From contig NZ_CP115608.1 of the NCBI RefSeq assembly GCF_027797465.1, forward strand, positions 868,001 through 932,000: DNA of 64,000 nt. The letters are read 5' to 3'. Within the stretch, counting starts at the first letter, position 1. Each line of letters starts with the position of its first letter. This document shows, in pieces, positions 1-10,818 of the stretch. This DNA is from Campylobacter sp. CN_NE2. Its GTDB lineage: Bacteria > Campylobacterota > Campylobacteria > Campylobacterales > Campylobacteraceae. Under the pieces are notes generated by a model, which was given only the letters and a program-made list of their open reading frames with translations, was not told the DNA's origin and ran no database searches. The translations under genes were made by a program, and so were the position numbers.

Positions 1-1403
1 AAAAATTCTTCTTCTTTTAAAATCCAAAGAGTAAAAATATAAACTATTATGCCAATTAGTATCGATAAAATCAAACTTAATAAAGGACTAGATATGAAAT
101 AATCAATACAAAAAATTACAAAAACCATAACAAAAGATGCTACAAAACTGTGCCAAATATAGCCAAGTTGTTTAAATGCACCAAAGCCATAGTATTTACC
201 TATGATGTAGGTATTTATAAAAAACGATAAAAAACCCATTGCTGCCCTACCTATAACGACTGCTTTTATGCTTATAGGAAATGTTATGGCCATCATGATA
301 AAAAGCAAAAACATTTTGATTATTTCGATTTTTAAACGATAATCTGTCCTTCCAATAGCTTCTAGTAAATTCAAATTCGCACCACTTAAAGGTGTAAAAA
401 TAAATGCCAAAGAGAACCAAAAAAATAGAGGTGCCGCTTCAATCCATTTTTCTGTCAAAAATACTAAAATAAAATTCTCGCTTATCATAGCAAAACCAAA
501 CATTGCAGGAATTGTAGTTAAAGAGATAATTTTAAGAAGTTTTTTAAATATCCTTATAAGCTCATCTTTATCATTTTGCAAAGATGAAAGCAGCGGAAAA
601 GTAGCCCCTACAATAGCACCTGTTACAGCTCCAAAAATACTGCTAGTGCAAGTTTCTCCTTGATTATAAAAACCTAAATCTTTTGTAGAATAAAATTTAG
701 CAATAACAAGAATATAAATGCTGTTTAATATAATTCCTAAAACTCCGATTACGGTCAAATTTACACTAAAACTAAATAGTTTTTTAAATGATTTTTTGCT
801 AAATCCAGTCTTTGGTATCCATTTACCAAAATACCAAAATAACGCAACTGCTACGCTCTGCGATATAATATTTTGCCAAACAAGCGACCAAACACCAAAT
901 CCATTTAATGCAAAAATTAACCCGCAAGGACAACCGATAATAATAGAGATTAAATTTATAAAAGCGATTTTCTTAAAATCAACATTTATTTGAAATTTTG
1001 CTGTTTGCACTATTCGTAATGATTGCAAGATTAAAACCACAAACAAAACTCTTGCCAAATTTGTAAGTTCCGGAATTTTATAAAATTCTGCGATAAATGG
1101 AGCAACAAAAAATAAAATTAAATAAAATACTATCGCAACAACTACATTAAAAATAAAAACAGTTGAAAAATCATATTCATCTCTGTCTTGTCTTTGTATT
1201 AAAGCCTTAGAAAAACCGCTTTCAATAAAAACGGAACTAAGCGCGATAAAAACCGTTAAAAGCGCAATAGTTCCATAATCATTTGGCGATAGAATTCTAG
1301 CTAATATAATGCCGAAAATAAAACCAAGCCCTTGAACCCCAAAGCGTTCAAATAAGTTCCATAAAATTCCAAATTTGGTTTTTTGAATTATGTTTTCTTG
1401 CAC
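1..1403 (-). CDS. Polysaccharide flippase, MOP superfamily (partial)
   Basis: My translation of the minus strand from a GTG at 1403, preceded by GGAAAA, stays open for about 467 codons to the window edge, so the C-terminus is missing. The product is almost entirely hydrophobic segments separated by short charged loops. The N-terminus carries an amphipathic helix followed by an ILARILSPNDYG-like loop, typical of WzxC/Polysacc_synt_3 exporters that flip lipid-linked oligosaccharides across the inner membrane. Homologues are about 480 residues, so little is lost. It lies 21 bases after the asparagine-synthetase-like gene, in a cluster with CDP-glycerol genes, which fits export of a surface glycan. 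No ATG is available near the start. The substrate cannot be predicted. Confidence 0.85.
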   Translation of the reverse strand, partial: MQENIIQKTKFGILWNLFERFGVQGLGFIFGIILARILSPNDYGTIALLTVFIALSSVFIESGFSKALIQRQDRDEYDFSTVFIFNVVVAIVFYLILFFVAPFIAEFYKIPELTNLARVLFVVLILQSLRIVQTAKFQINVDFKKIAFINLISIIIGCPCGLIFALNGFGVWSLVWQNIISQSVAVALFWYFGKWIPKTGFSKKSFKKLFSFSVNLTVIGVLGIILNSIYILVIAKFYSTKDLGFYNQGETCTSSIFGAVTGAIVGATFPLLSSLQNDKDELIRIFKKLLKIISLTTIPAMFGFAMISENFILVFLTEKWIEAAPLFFWFSLAFIFTPLSGANLNLLEAIGRTDYRLKIEIIKMFLLFIMMAITFPISIKAVVIGRAAMGFLSFFINTYIIGKYYGFGAFKQLGYIWHSFVASFVMVFVIFCIDYFISSPLLSLILSILIGIIVYIFTLWILKEEEF

Positions 1404-1424
1404 AAATTTTCCAAAATTTAAAAA

Positions 1425-2471
1425 TTATTTTTCATTTAAATTTAAAAATAACTCTGCGCACCAAAGTTGCCATTTTTGATTTCCGCTTAATTTTTCCATA
1501 GGAATATCATCTCTAAATTCTGCTCTTTTTGGACCTTTCCAATCTTTAAAAATCATATCCACAGGGCGTGGCATAGGAATTTTATTTGGTATTTCAAATT
1601 CAGGATAAATTTTTGCATATAAATTTCTAACCAAATATTTCGGTTCGCCGTTTCGCACTCTATGCAAATCAAGCGGTTCGCTCATAACAAGCTTAGCGTA
1701 AGGGTCGTAATATGGCAGATTTGCAACTTCAAAAGCATTTAAATAAGAACTTGAACTCTCTATGGCAAAAACATCGTCCATAAAACGCATAAAGTCTATT
1801 TTTTCACCTTGTCTATATTTTTCAAAAAGCTCAGAAACATCAACCGGATTTTTTAAAACTAAATTTGGTTCTAAAAATGTGTAGCGATTTTTAAACTCAT
1901 CAAAATCCCAATCTTTTGCTAAAAGTTTATCCATACCGCCAAAAATCAAGTCCGAACTCTCTCCGACAATCATTAGCTCTACGCCGTCTTTTTTGGCCGC
2001 CAAGGCAGCTTTATAAATTTGTGGTTCTATTGAATGCACGGGAGCGCATTTATTTTTCATAACAGGCTCGGTAAATTCTTTATAATCATCAAAATTTATA
2101 TTTATCAAATGATGATTTAAGCCAAATTTTTCACAATATTTTTTTGCTCTTTTGGCATCTAAGTTAAAAACTTCATCTAAATCAGAAGTAAAGGTATATG
2201 CGTGGCTTCCTTTTTTTAGATATGAAGCCAAATTTGCGCTATCCATACCGCCTGATAGTAAAATTCCAATCGAATCATATTTTTCATAAAGTTCATCAAA
2301 TTGTTTTTTTATAGCCGCGTCGATTTCATCTGCGTTTTTAACAGAAATTTGCTCATTTTTTGGCACAGGTTGTATATTTTTGTGCTTAAAACCATCGTAA
2401 AATTCAACGCCGTCTTTAAAAATATAGCGATACGCTATATACGAACTTAAACAAAAATCTTTATCTACCAT
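1425..2471 (-). CDS. Asparagine-synthetase-like PP-loop amidotransferase lacking the glutaminase domain
   Basis: 348 residues. The ATP-pyrophosphatase signature SGGMDS is at residues 73-78, and the preceding region resembles the linker of the AsnB C-terminal synthetase domain. The N-terminal class II glutaminase domain, with its Cys2 nucleophile, is absent, so the protein would need free ammonia or a partner subunit. A good Shine-Dalgarno (AAGGAG) precedes the ATG. It is 9 bases after the tagD-like gene in a surface-polysaccharide cluster. Asn-synthase homologues in such loci often amidate sugar carboxylates or act on aminoacyl groups, so glycan amidation is a reasonable inference. Free asparagine synthesis is the alternative. 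The family call is sure; the substrate is unknown. Confidence 0.8.
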   Translation of the reverse strand: MVDKDFCLSSYIAYRYIFKDGVEFYDGFKHKNIQPVPKNEQISVKNADEIDAAIKKQFDELYEKYDSIGILLSGGMDSANLASYLKKGSHAYTFTSDLDEVFNLDAKRAKKYCEKFGLNHHLININFDDYKEFTEPVMKNKCAPVHSIEPQIYKAALAAKKDGVELMIVGESSDLIFGGMDKLLAKDWDFDEFKNRYTFLEPNLVLKNPVDVSELFEKYRQGEKIDFMRFMDDVFAIESSSSYLNAFEVANLPYYDPYAKLVMSEPLDLHRVRNGEPKYLVRNLYAKIYPEFEIPNKIPMPRPVDMIFKDWKGPKRAEFRDDIPMEKLSGNQKWQLWCAELFLNLNEK

Positions 2472-2480
2472 TTTTTCTCC

Positions 2481-2918
2481 TTATTTTAAATCTTCTAAAT
2501 TATCTTGACGCACAGCATTTAGCGCTTTTGTAATCTGCGTAGATGAGATATTTTTTGTATATGGAAAATATACGATTTTTATACCAAATTTAGCAAATTC
2601 TTTTTCATAATTTTGCCATTTCTCTGTCCCATACCAATCATCTCCTACAAATAGATACGAAGCACCTAATTTTTTACAAGCTTCAAGTTTATCCATATCA
2701 TATTGCGGCACGGCAGCATCGACATATTTGCAACTTCTTACTATTTCGATACGATCTTCAAAAGGAATCATTGATTTTTTGCCTTTATATGCCACGAGTT
2801 CATCGACGGTTACGCCGACAACCAACTTATCGCACATACCTTTTGCATTTTTGAGTAAATTTAAATGACCTATATGAAATAAATCATAAACTCCCGTTGT
2901 GTAGCCTATAATCATCAT
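2481..2918 (-). CDS. tagD: Glycerol-3-phosphate cytidylyltransferase-like protein (TagD family)
   Basis: 145 residues, the full length of TagD-type nucleotidyltransferases, which make CDP-glycerol from CTP and glycerol-3-phosphate. The HxGH motif is HIGH at residues 15-18, GDDW is at 92-95, and a TKNISSTQI segment near 122-130 takes the place of the usual RTEGISTT signature. Its ATG overlaps the stop of the upstream glycerophosphotransferase gene (ATGA), so the donor-making and donor-using enzymes are translationally coupled. TagD is classically a Gram-positive teichoic-acid enzyme, but homologues occur in Gram-negative capsule loci. The altered second signature leaves room for a related polyol-phosphate or phospho-sugar substrate. 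Confidence 0.85.
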   Translation of the reverse strand: MMIIGYTTGVYDLFHIGHLNLLKNAKGMCDKLVVGVTVDELVAYKGKKSMIPFEDRIEIVRSCKYVDAAVPQYDMDKLEACKKLGASYLFVGDDWYGTEKWQNYEKEFAKFGIKIVYFPYTKNISSTQITKALNAVRQDNLEDLK

Positions 2919-4207
2919 TTAACTCCTAGCGTTTGTTTGATTTCATCTAAGATTTTTTGCGAAACATTTGGATAATTTAGCATAATTTCATCTTTTATTT
3001 TTCCCATATCCAAAGGTTTGGTTTTTTCATCGATAACATCGCTTATATATGAAATAATATCGTTTTCATTTTTGGCTATGTAGTAGTGGTTTAAAGCTAT
3101 TTTACCATACTCTGTAAGCTGATCAAATACTAATCCGTCATAAGATACAAAGCAGCCTTTTTTACCGCTATAAAGCCACTCTGAAATAAACGAACCACAA
3201 TCATTTATTATGCCATCAGCTTCGTTAAAAATATCCAAATAATCCCCGCCGCTAGAAAATTCCATAACGCTTTTTATTTTTTCTAAATACTCACTTACTT
3301 GCTCTTTGCTCCAAGTTTTGCTCTGCACTAAATCTTCAAATAAAACAGGGTGCGGACGAAAAACAAAACGAACATTTGGAAATTTTTGTGGCAATGTCAA
3401 AATAAAATCATAATAATACAAAAAATTTGAAATTTTTATTATATCACCATATGTAGAGCGATGTGAAGCTATTAAAATAGTCTTTGTTGTTTCACTTTTT
3501 TTTTGATTTATCTTAAAATTATCCATTTTTGCATAGCCTGTTACTACTGCATTTTTTCCGATATAAGGAGCAAATTTCCTAAACCCGTCAAGCTCAAATT
3601 TATTATTTAAAAAAACTTTCCAACATAAATTTACTCCAAGCTGCGTAGTTATATAATTGTCCCCATATTGAAAATGGGAAAATCCATATTGTATATAAAA
3701 AGGTAAAATATTTTTACTCGATAAATACTGCATAGAATGAACCATATTTACAACACCGTCGTATGGATTAGCACAATACACAACATCAAATTTATCGCTA
3801 TGATCTAAAAATATATCATTTTTTTCATCATAACCATCAAGCAACATCTCAATACCATATTTTTGCAAAACGAAATTTTTTGCGCCATTATATTTTTCTA
3901 TCATATGCTCTTTACTTCTTGAAATGTCTGGAATCACAACAATTTTTAAATCAAATTTGTCCCCTTCTTTAAGCATAAGTTCATATAAATTTATCGCACC
4001 AAACATCGAATCTGACATAATATAGCTTGCAAAACGGATTTTCTTATTTTCTCGTTTTTTAAAATTTTCTATAACGCTTTCGTAATGCTTATGCGTAATA
4101 GATAAATTTTTTTTATTCTTAAAACATTGCCAATATTTTAAATATAACTCACTATCCCAAAATGATTTTGGCATTAACTCTACAATAGTGCGTTTAATAA
4201 TATTCAT
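2915..4207 (-). CDS. CDP-glycerol glycerophosphotransferase family protein (TagB/TagF-like)
   Basis: 430 residues from the ATG at 4207, which forms TAATG with the galE stop. A TTG at 4225 would add six residues but needs a longer overlap, so the ATG is preferred. Family hallmarks are a SHRSTYG segment near residue 248, RPHP near 285 and DCGSFISEW near 340, matching the nucleotide-binding half of TagB/TagF enzymes that transfer glycerol-phosphate from CDP-glycerol. No transmembrane segment is obvious, so it is probably peripheral at the inner membrane. Together with tagD and the flippase it suggests a glycerol-phosphate-decorated or teichoic-acid-like surface polymer. Ribitol-phosphate cannot be excluded. 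Confidence 0.85.
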   Translation of the reverse strand: MNIIKRTIVELMPKSFWDSELYLKYWQCFKNKKNLSITHKHYESVIENFKKRENKKIRFASYIMSDSMFGAINLYELMLKEGDKFDLKIVVIPDISRSKEHMIEKYNGAKNFVLQKYGIEMLLDGYDEKNDIFLDHSDKFDVVYCANPYDGVVNMVHSMQYLSSKNILPFYIQYGFSHFQYGDNYITTQLGVNLCWKVFLNNKFELDGFRKFAPYIGKNAVVTGYAKMDNFKINQKKSETTKTILIASHRSTYGDIIKISNFLYYYDFILTLPQKFPNVRFVFRPHPVLFEDLVQSKTWSKEQVSEYLEKIKSVMEFSSGGDYLDIFNEADGIINDCGSFISEWLYSGKKGCFVSYDGLVFDQLTEYGKIALNHYYIAKNENDIISYISDVIDEKTKPLDMGKIKDEIMLNYPNVSQKILDEIKQTLGVK

Positions 4208-5196
4208 TAATTCTTCTTTTCCCAATTTAACGCACTTGCAACAATTTCTTCTAAATTATTATGCTTTGGTGTCCAATCAGTTTTAGCTTTTAATTTATCT
4301 GCATTTGAGATTAGCCTTGCCGGGTCGCCGTCCCTACGCGGTGCATTTTCAACCTTAAAATCAACCCCGCTTACTTTTTTAGCACACTCGATAACCTCTT
4401 TTACGCTAAAACCGGTGCCATAACCTACATTAAACACGCTACTATCGTTATTTTGCAAGTATCTAAGCACCGATAAATGCGCCTGAGCCAAATCTTCCAC
4501 ATGAATATAATCCCTTACGCAAGTTCCATCACTCGTCGGATAATTATCGCCAAAAATGCTCATTTTTTCGCGTTTTCCGACGATTGTTTGAGTTGCCACT
4601 TTGACTAAATGCGTTGCATTTGGATAGTTTTGCCCGATAAGTCCGTCAGATGAAGCACCTGCTACATTAAAATAACGCAAAATTCCGTATTTAAAATCCC
4701 TATTTGCCGCAGCAGCGTCTTTTAAAACCCACTCGGTCATAAGTTTGCTTCTACCATAAGGATTTATCGGATTTTGCGGACTTTCTTCGCTAACTACACC
4801 GGTTTCAGGCTCCCCATAAGTCGCCGCCGTCGAACTAAAAATGAAATTTTTCACGCCGTATTTTTGACAAAGTGCTATCAAATTTATCGCATTTGCCGTA
4901 TTGTTTAGATAGTATTTCAAAGGATTACTCATGCTTTCAAAAACTTCGATAAACGCCGCAAAATGGATAATCGCTTCAAATTTATTAAATTTAAAAATTT
5001 CGTCCATTTTTGCTATATTTTCCAAATCCATTTGGACAAACTCAAACGCACCCACGCTTTTAAGAGCGTCAATCGCTTTTTGTGTCCCTTTGCAAAGATT
5101 ATCAACGACGACTATGTCATGTCCGCCTTCTTCAAGCAACGCCTTTACTACATGGCTTCCGATATAACCTGCTCCGCCTGTGATTAAAATTTTCAT
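4207..5196 (-). CDS. galE: UDP-glucose 4-epimerase
   Basis: 329 residues, the usual GalE length. The NAD-binding GGAGYIGSH is at the N-terminus (residues 7-15), followed by an FSSTAATYG serine/threonine segment and the catalytic Tyr-x3-Lys as YGRSK near residue 150. It interconverts UDP-glucose and UDP-galactose and/or their N-acetyl forms for surface glycans. In Campylobacter the single Gal/GlcNAc epimerase feeds lipooligosaccharide, capsule and N-glycans. It is the first gene of a tightly packed minus-strand run, with AAGGAG upstream of the ATG and a TATAAT-type -10 on the minus strand just upstream. Confidence 0.95.
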   Translation of the reverse strand: MKILITGGAGYIGSHVVKALLEEGGHDIVVVDNLCKGTQKAIDALKSVGAFEFVQMDLENIAKMDEIFKFNKFEAIIHFAAFIEVFESMSNPLKYYLNNTANAINLIALCQKYGVKNFIFSSTAATYGEPETGVVSEESPQNPINPYGRSKLMTEWVLKDAAAANRDFKYGILRYFNVAGASSDGLIGQNYPNATHLVKVATQTIVGKREKMSIFGDNYPTSDGTCVRDYIHVEDLAQAHLSVLRYLQNNDSSVFNVGYGTGFSVKEVIECAKKVSGVDFKVENAPRRDGDPARLISNADKLKAKTDWTPKHNNLEEIVASALNWEKKN

Positions 5197-5218
5197 TTTT
5201 TGCTCCTTAAAATTAATT

Positions 5219-5224
5219 ATTATA
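5219..5224 (-). promoter_or_regulatory. Predicted -10 box for the galE polysaccharide operon
   Basis: The minus strand reads TATAAT here, 23 bases before the galE ATG, with AAGGAG between. It directly adjoins the ligE stop codon, so the surface-glycan run can start independently of the upstream ligase gene. Campylobacter sigma-70 promoters usually lack a clear -35, and none is seen. Confidence 0.5.
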
Positions 5225-6052
5225 CTACAATTCTTTTTTAAACCGAATAAAAACGGGAAATCTTGGTTTGCCGTTTTTTGTGAGATTTTGGAATTTATAG
5301 GTTAGAATTTGCCCGATTTTTGGCGGATTTGAGCGAATTTCATCGCTAAAACCCGACCCAAGCCTAAATTCAGCGCCACTTTTTATATCACGGCACAAAA
5401 GTGAGCCCATTTTGCCTTTAAATTTGCCTTTTCCGTCATAAATTTGCAAAACTTCACACTCGCTATCTAAAAACTTTTTAACTTTTAAAATTTTATCGCT
5501 TCGTCCGTTTATATATGGCGAATTTGGATCTCTTACGACCGCACCTTCACCGCCCTTAGCTAAAACGGAATTTAAAAATTTTTTTAATTCTTTGTGCGAA
5601 TTTATGGGAATTTGCTCGATAATTTCAATATTTTTTATTTCGTTTTTATCTAAAAATTCACGCAAATTTGCTAGGCGAGAAAACAAATCGCCATTAACAC
5701 TTGGCACATCAAAAATCAAAAATTTAACACTTTCCCACTCATCGCCTGGCTTACTATCAGCGACGATAGAGTATAAATTTTCAAAATCTTCTCGCTTCGT
5801 CCAAAGTTCGCCGTCAATCACAAACGGCGGAAAATTTTCCGTCCAAAATTTTGGAGCGTTTATGATTTTGCCGTTTCGGCTACGCAAATTTGCTCCGTCC
5901 CAAATGGCTCTAACCCCGTCAAATTTTTCGCTGATAACCCAACCTGCGATATTTTCATCACCTTTATAAACATTTAAAAGCATAGGTTCGTGATTTTTAC
6001 AAAAAAGCAAAGAATTTAAAAAGAAAACTAATAAAATGAGCTTTTTTATCAA
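5225..6052 (-). CDS. ligE: Secreted ATP-dependent DNA ligase (Lig E type)
   Basis: 275 residues. An N-terminal hydrophobic segment (about residues 3-18) looks like a signal peptide. The catalytic lysine lies in SEKFDGVRA (Lys43), followed by RSRNGK, DGELW (80-84), EGAVVRDP near 168 and a KVKKF motif V. This is the minimal two-domain nucleotidyltransferase plus OB arrangement of Lig E, without a DNA-binding domain. Lig E enzymes in Neisseria, Haemophilus and Campylobacter are predicted to be periplasmic and have been linked to competence or extracellular DNA. Its start overlaps the stop of the exonuclease gene by four bases, so the two DNA enzymes are co-translated. Confidence 0.9.
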   Translation of the reverse strand: MIKKLILLVFFLNSLLFCKNHEPMLLNVYKGDENIAGWVISEKFDGVRAIWDGANLRSRNGKIINAPKFWTENFPPFVIDGELWTKREDFENLYSIVADSKPGDEWESVKFLIFDVPSVNGDLFSRLANLREFLDKNEIKNIEIIEQIPINSHKELKKFLNSVLAKGGEGAVVRDPNSPYINGRSDKILKVKKFLDSECEVLQIYDGKGKFKGKMGSLLCRDIKSGAEFRLGSGFSDEIRSNPPKIGQILTYKFQNLTKNGKPRFPVFIRFKKEL

Positions 6053-7050
6053 ATTTCAAGCCCTTTTAGCTCTTTATCAATAAATTTGCTAAAAACTGCC
6101 GTGTAGCTCATATTTTCGCACTTTTCGTTTAAAAATTTTTGCATATTTGTCAAATAATTCGCATAATCGCTAATTTGCAAATTTCCACGCAAAAGCTCGT
6201 ATTTTAGGAAAAGCCAGTAGGTATTTAGCGTGTCGCTTTGGCAATACTCATCGATTTTTTCTTGCTTATTCGCATAATACAAATCTAACACTTGATCGCC
6301 GCTAACATCGTATTTTCCGGGCAGCCCCAAAGCCGTGCATAAATAATCTAGCTTCAAACCGCTAACAGCCCTAAAATCGCTAATGTGATCGAGCAAATCC
6401 AAATGAAAACGCCCGTCGTAGCGACTTCGGTAATTTTCCCATTTGCTTTTATTCATAATTACATTATTAGTTTCAAAATACGAATTAGCATCTAAATTAT
6501 ACTTCATCGCCCTAACCATAATCATCGGCAGATCAAAGCCCCGTCCGTTGAAGCTTACAAGGCGAGGGTTGTGCGAATTTATAAATTTTAAAAACTCAGC
6601 GATTTTTTCTTTTTCGTTTTTGCCTTGCAAGGTCGAAACCCGCATGAAATTGCCAAATTTATCCGCCATAACGGCACTTATGCAGACCACTTTGTGAAAA
6701 CAAACGGGCAAAAATTCGCTCCCTGTTTTTTCTTTTTGCAAATTTTGTGCCTTTTTGCTAAGTTTTAGTGGATTTAAAATTTTTGTTTTATCGTCGCTAT
6801 AAATTTTATTTTCGCCCCAAAATTTAATGTTTTTTTCACTATTTTGCCCTAAATCTGCGTTTTTATCAAATTCCAAATTTTTACCATCATTTACTACATT
6901 TGCTTCTAATTCATTGCCAAAAAGATTATCTGTGTTTTCTTTTGGAATTTCTTCCCAGCACTCGCTAAATTCGTCCTTATCTAAAACTCTGCTAAGAGTT
7001 TCTACATCAGGGATAGTTTCACAATCAAAAACGCAAATATACTCGCTCAT
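6049..7050 (-). CDS. Predicted 3'-5' exonuclease, PolB exonuclease-like
   Basis: 333 residues. The first exonuclease motif is FDCETIPD (acidic residues near 9 and 11), the second is VSFNGRGFDLP in the middle, and the third is a YCQSDTLNTYWL segment. This is the DNA_pol_B_exo2 arrangement of stand-alone DEDD exonucleases. Residues about 45-95 are poorly conserved and charged, and look like a linker insertion. There is no signal peptide, so it is probably cytoplasmic. It overlaps ligE by four bases. A role in DNA repair or processing is inferred from family and neighbour; the substrate is unknown. Confidence 0.8.
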   Translation of the reverse strand: MSEYICVFDCETIPDVETLSRVLDKDEFSECWEEIPKENTDNLFGNELEANVVNDGKNLEFDKNADLGQNSEKNIKFWGENKIYSDDKTKILNPLKLSKKAQNLQKEKTGSEFLPVCFHKVVCISAVMADKFGNFMRVSTLQGKNEKEKIAEFLKFINSHNPRLVSFNGRGFDLPMIMVRAMKYNLDANSYFETNNVIMNKSKWENYRSRYDGRFHLDLLDHISDFRAVSGLKLDYLCTALGLPGKYDVSGDQVLDLYYANKQEKIDEYCQSDTLNTYWLFLKYELLRGNLQISDYANYLTNMQKFLNEKCENMSYTAVFSKFIDKELKGLEI

Positions 7051-7080
7051 AAATCAGCCCTATCAAGCAATTTTATAAAT

Positions 7081-8588
<1,508 letters not shown>

Positions 8589-8591
8589 GTT

Positions 8592-9794
8592 TTATTCTTC
8601 CGTAGTTAAAACTTTTACGCCCGGAAGCTCTTTTCCTTCGATTAGCTCTAAACTTGCTCCGCCACCCGTTGAGATAAATGTCATCTCATCAGCATCCCCT
8701 GCTCTTTGAGCGACATCGGCAGTATCGCCACCGCCAACGACCGTCGTAGCGTGGCTTTCGGCGATTGCGTGGCTTATTCTAAAACTGCCACGCGCAAATT
8801 TATCGATTTCAAAAACGCCCATAGGTCCATTCCACCAAATAGTTTGAGCATCTTCCAACGCTTCTTTAAAAAGCGCAACGGTCGCGGGACCGATGTCTAG
8901 CCCCATCCAACCGCTTGGAATTTCTTGCACGGTTACAAAACGCATAACCGCATCTTGCGAAGGGCTTTGAGCGGCGATTACATCGACAGGAATATAAATT
9001 TTAACGCCCAATTCCTTGCCTTTTCGCAAAATATTTTTTGCTTCTTCGATCAAATCTTCTTCTAAAAGCGAATTTCCTATGTCGTATCCTACGGCTTTTA
9101 AAAATGTAAATGCCATACCGCCGCCGATGATGAGTTTATCGACTTTTGGTAGCAAATTTTTTAAAGCTTGAAGCTTTCCGCTTACCTTGCTACCGCCCGT
9201 TACAGCTACGAAAGGACGCGCAGGTCGCTTGATAAGATCTCTTGCAAACTGCACTTCCTTCATCAGCAAAAATCCTGCTGCCTTGTGTTCTTTATCAAAA
9301 AATCTAGTAATAGCTTCCACAGAAGAGTGCGCTCTGTGGCAAACGCCAAATGCGTCATTTATGTAAAAATCGGCAAATTCGGCAAGTTTTTTGGCTAATT
9401 CTTCATCGTTTTTGGTTTCGCCCTTTTCAAATCGCAAATTATCAAGCAACAAAACTTCGCCCTTTTCTAGCGAATTTACCGCCATTTTAGCGTCATATCC
9501 TGCTATGTCATTTACAAATTTAACTTCACGATCCAAAAATCTTGAAAGTCTTTTTGCCACAGGACGAAGTGAAAATTTCTCTTCAAAGCCGTTTTTTGGA
9601 CGACCCAAATGACTAGCCAAAATCACGCTACAACCTTCGTCCAAGCAGTATTTTATCGTAGGAATCGACGAGCGAATTCGGCGATCGTCCGTGATATTTA
9701 AAAACTCGTCCATAGGCACATTAAAATCGCACCTAATAAAAACCTTATCCCCTGCTTTTAGCTTTAAATCTTTGATTGATAGAATTTCGCTCAT
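8592..9794 (-). CDS. pgk: Phosphoglycerate kinase
   Basis: 400 residues, full length for PGK. It shows the substrate-binding RCDFNVP near residue 21, SHLGRP near 61, a lysine-rich KVSGK segment near 207 and the C-terminal GGGDTADVA and STGGGASLE nucleotide-binding loops. It transfers phosphate between 1,3-bisphosphoglycerate and ADP in the cytoplasm. It sits 9 bases after gapA and 3 before tpiA, inside a contiguous triose-phosphate operon. Confidence 0.97.
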   Translation of the reverse strand: MSEILSIKDLKLKAGDKVFIRCDFNVPMDEFLNITDDRRIRSSIPTIKYCLDEGCSVILASHLGRPKNGFEEKFSLRPVAKRLSRFLDREVKFVNDIAGYDAKMAVNSLEKGEVLLLDNLRFEKGETKNDEELAKKLAEFADFYINDAFGVCHRAHSSVEAITRFFDKEHKAAGFLLMKEVQFARDLIKRPARPFVAVTGGSKVSGKLQALKNLLPKVDKLIIGGGMAFTFLKAVGYDIGNSLLEEDLIEEAKNILRKGKELGVKIYIPVDVIAAQSPSQDAVMRFVTVQEIPSGWMGLDIGPATVALFKEALEDAQTIWWNGPMGVFEIDKFARGSFRISHAIAESHATTVVGGGDTADVAQRAGDADEMTFISTGGGASLELIEGKELPGVKVLTTEE

Positions 9795-9803
9795 CTTGGG
9801 TCC

Positions 9804-10802
9804 TTATTTTTTAGCTGCATACATCGCAAGGTCGATTAGTCGGTGACTATAACCCCATTCATTATCATACCAGCTCATAACTTTTATCAAATTTCCGCAA
9901 ATCACTTGCGTTAAATCACTCGCAACTATGCTTGAATAGGCACTCGTGCAAAAATCAGTCGAAACTCTTTGATCATCATCAACAAGCAAAATGCCTTTCA
10001 TAGCGCCATTAGCATATTTTCTAAAAATTTCATTAAGTTCAGCCGCCGTTGTTTCTTTTTTGGTAACGACATTTAAATCCACCATAGAAACATTTGGCAC
10101 AGGCACTCTCACGCTTTGTCCGTGCATTTTGCCTTTTAGTTGCGGAAGCACCAAATTTATGGCTTTTGCAGCACCTGTTGTTGTAGGGATTATATTACAA
10201 GCTGCTGCTCTGCTTCTGCGGAAATCACGGCACTTAACATCAACCAAGCTTTGTCCGTTTGTGTAAGCGTGGATTGTAGTCATCAACCCTTTTTCTATGC
10301 CAAGCTCGTCATCAAGGACTTTTGCGATAGGTCCAAGGCAGTTTGTGGTGCAACTTGCATTTGAAATGACAGCCTGACCTGCGTAAGTTTCGTGATTTAC
10401 GCCCATTACAAATGTCGGCGTATCGTCTTTTGCAGGAGCACTCATAACCACTTTTTTAATGCCGTTATTTAAGAAAGGTTGGCATTTTTCGGTTGTTAAA
10501 AAAGCTCCGGTGCATTCTAAAACCACTTCTGCGCCAAGTCCAGCGTAATCAAGCTCATTTGCGTCTCTTGTGCTATAAACTCTGATTTTTTTGCCATCAA
10601 CTGCGATAAAATCATCATCTATAACCTCAACTTTTTTATTAAATTCGCCATGCACGGTGTCGTATTGAAGTAAGTATCTTGTAACTTCCCGTTTAGCGGT
10701 ATCGTTGATAGCGACAACTTCGATGTCGTCTCTATTTAGTGCGATTCTAGCCACACACCTGCCGATTCGTCCAAAGCCGTTTATTGCAACTTTTAGTGCC
10801 AT
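9804..10802 (-). CDS. gapA: Glyceraldehyde-3-phosphate dehydrogenase, type I
   Basis: 332 residues from the ATG at 10802, preceded by AAGGATATT. A frame ten codons longer lacks a ribosome site and is not used. The Rossmann motif INGFGRIGR is at the N-terminus, the catalytic cysteine is in SCTTNCLGP near residue 150, and the C-terminal SWYDNEWGYS is present. It is the first gene of the operon gapA-pgk-tpiA-fabI and is divergent from nadD-rsfS, leaving a short shared promoter region. Confidence 0.97.
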   Translation of the reverse strand: MALKVAINGFGRIGRCVARIALNRDDIEVVAINDTAKREVTRYLLQYDTVHGEFNKKVEVIDDDFIAVDGKKIRVYSTRDANELDYAGLGAEVVLECTGAFLTTEKCQPFLNNGIKKVVMSAPAKDDTPTFVMGVNHETYAGQAVISNASCTTNCLGPIAKVLDDELGIEKGLMTTIHAYTNGQSLVDVKCRDFRRSRAAACNIIPTTTGAAKAINLVLPQLKGKMHGQSVRVPVPNVSMVDLNVVTKKETTAAELNEIFRKYANGAMKGILLVDDDQRVSTDFCTSAYSSIVASDLTQVICGNLIKVMSWYDNEWGYSHRLIDLAMYAAKK

Positions 10803-10818
10803 ATAATATCCTTTTAGG

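Noticed and set aside
718-993. Plus-strand open frame of 91 codons
   Set aside because: It lies antisense inside the continuous flippase frame on the minus strand and has no ribosome site.
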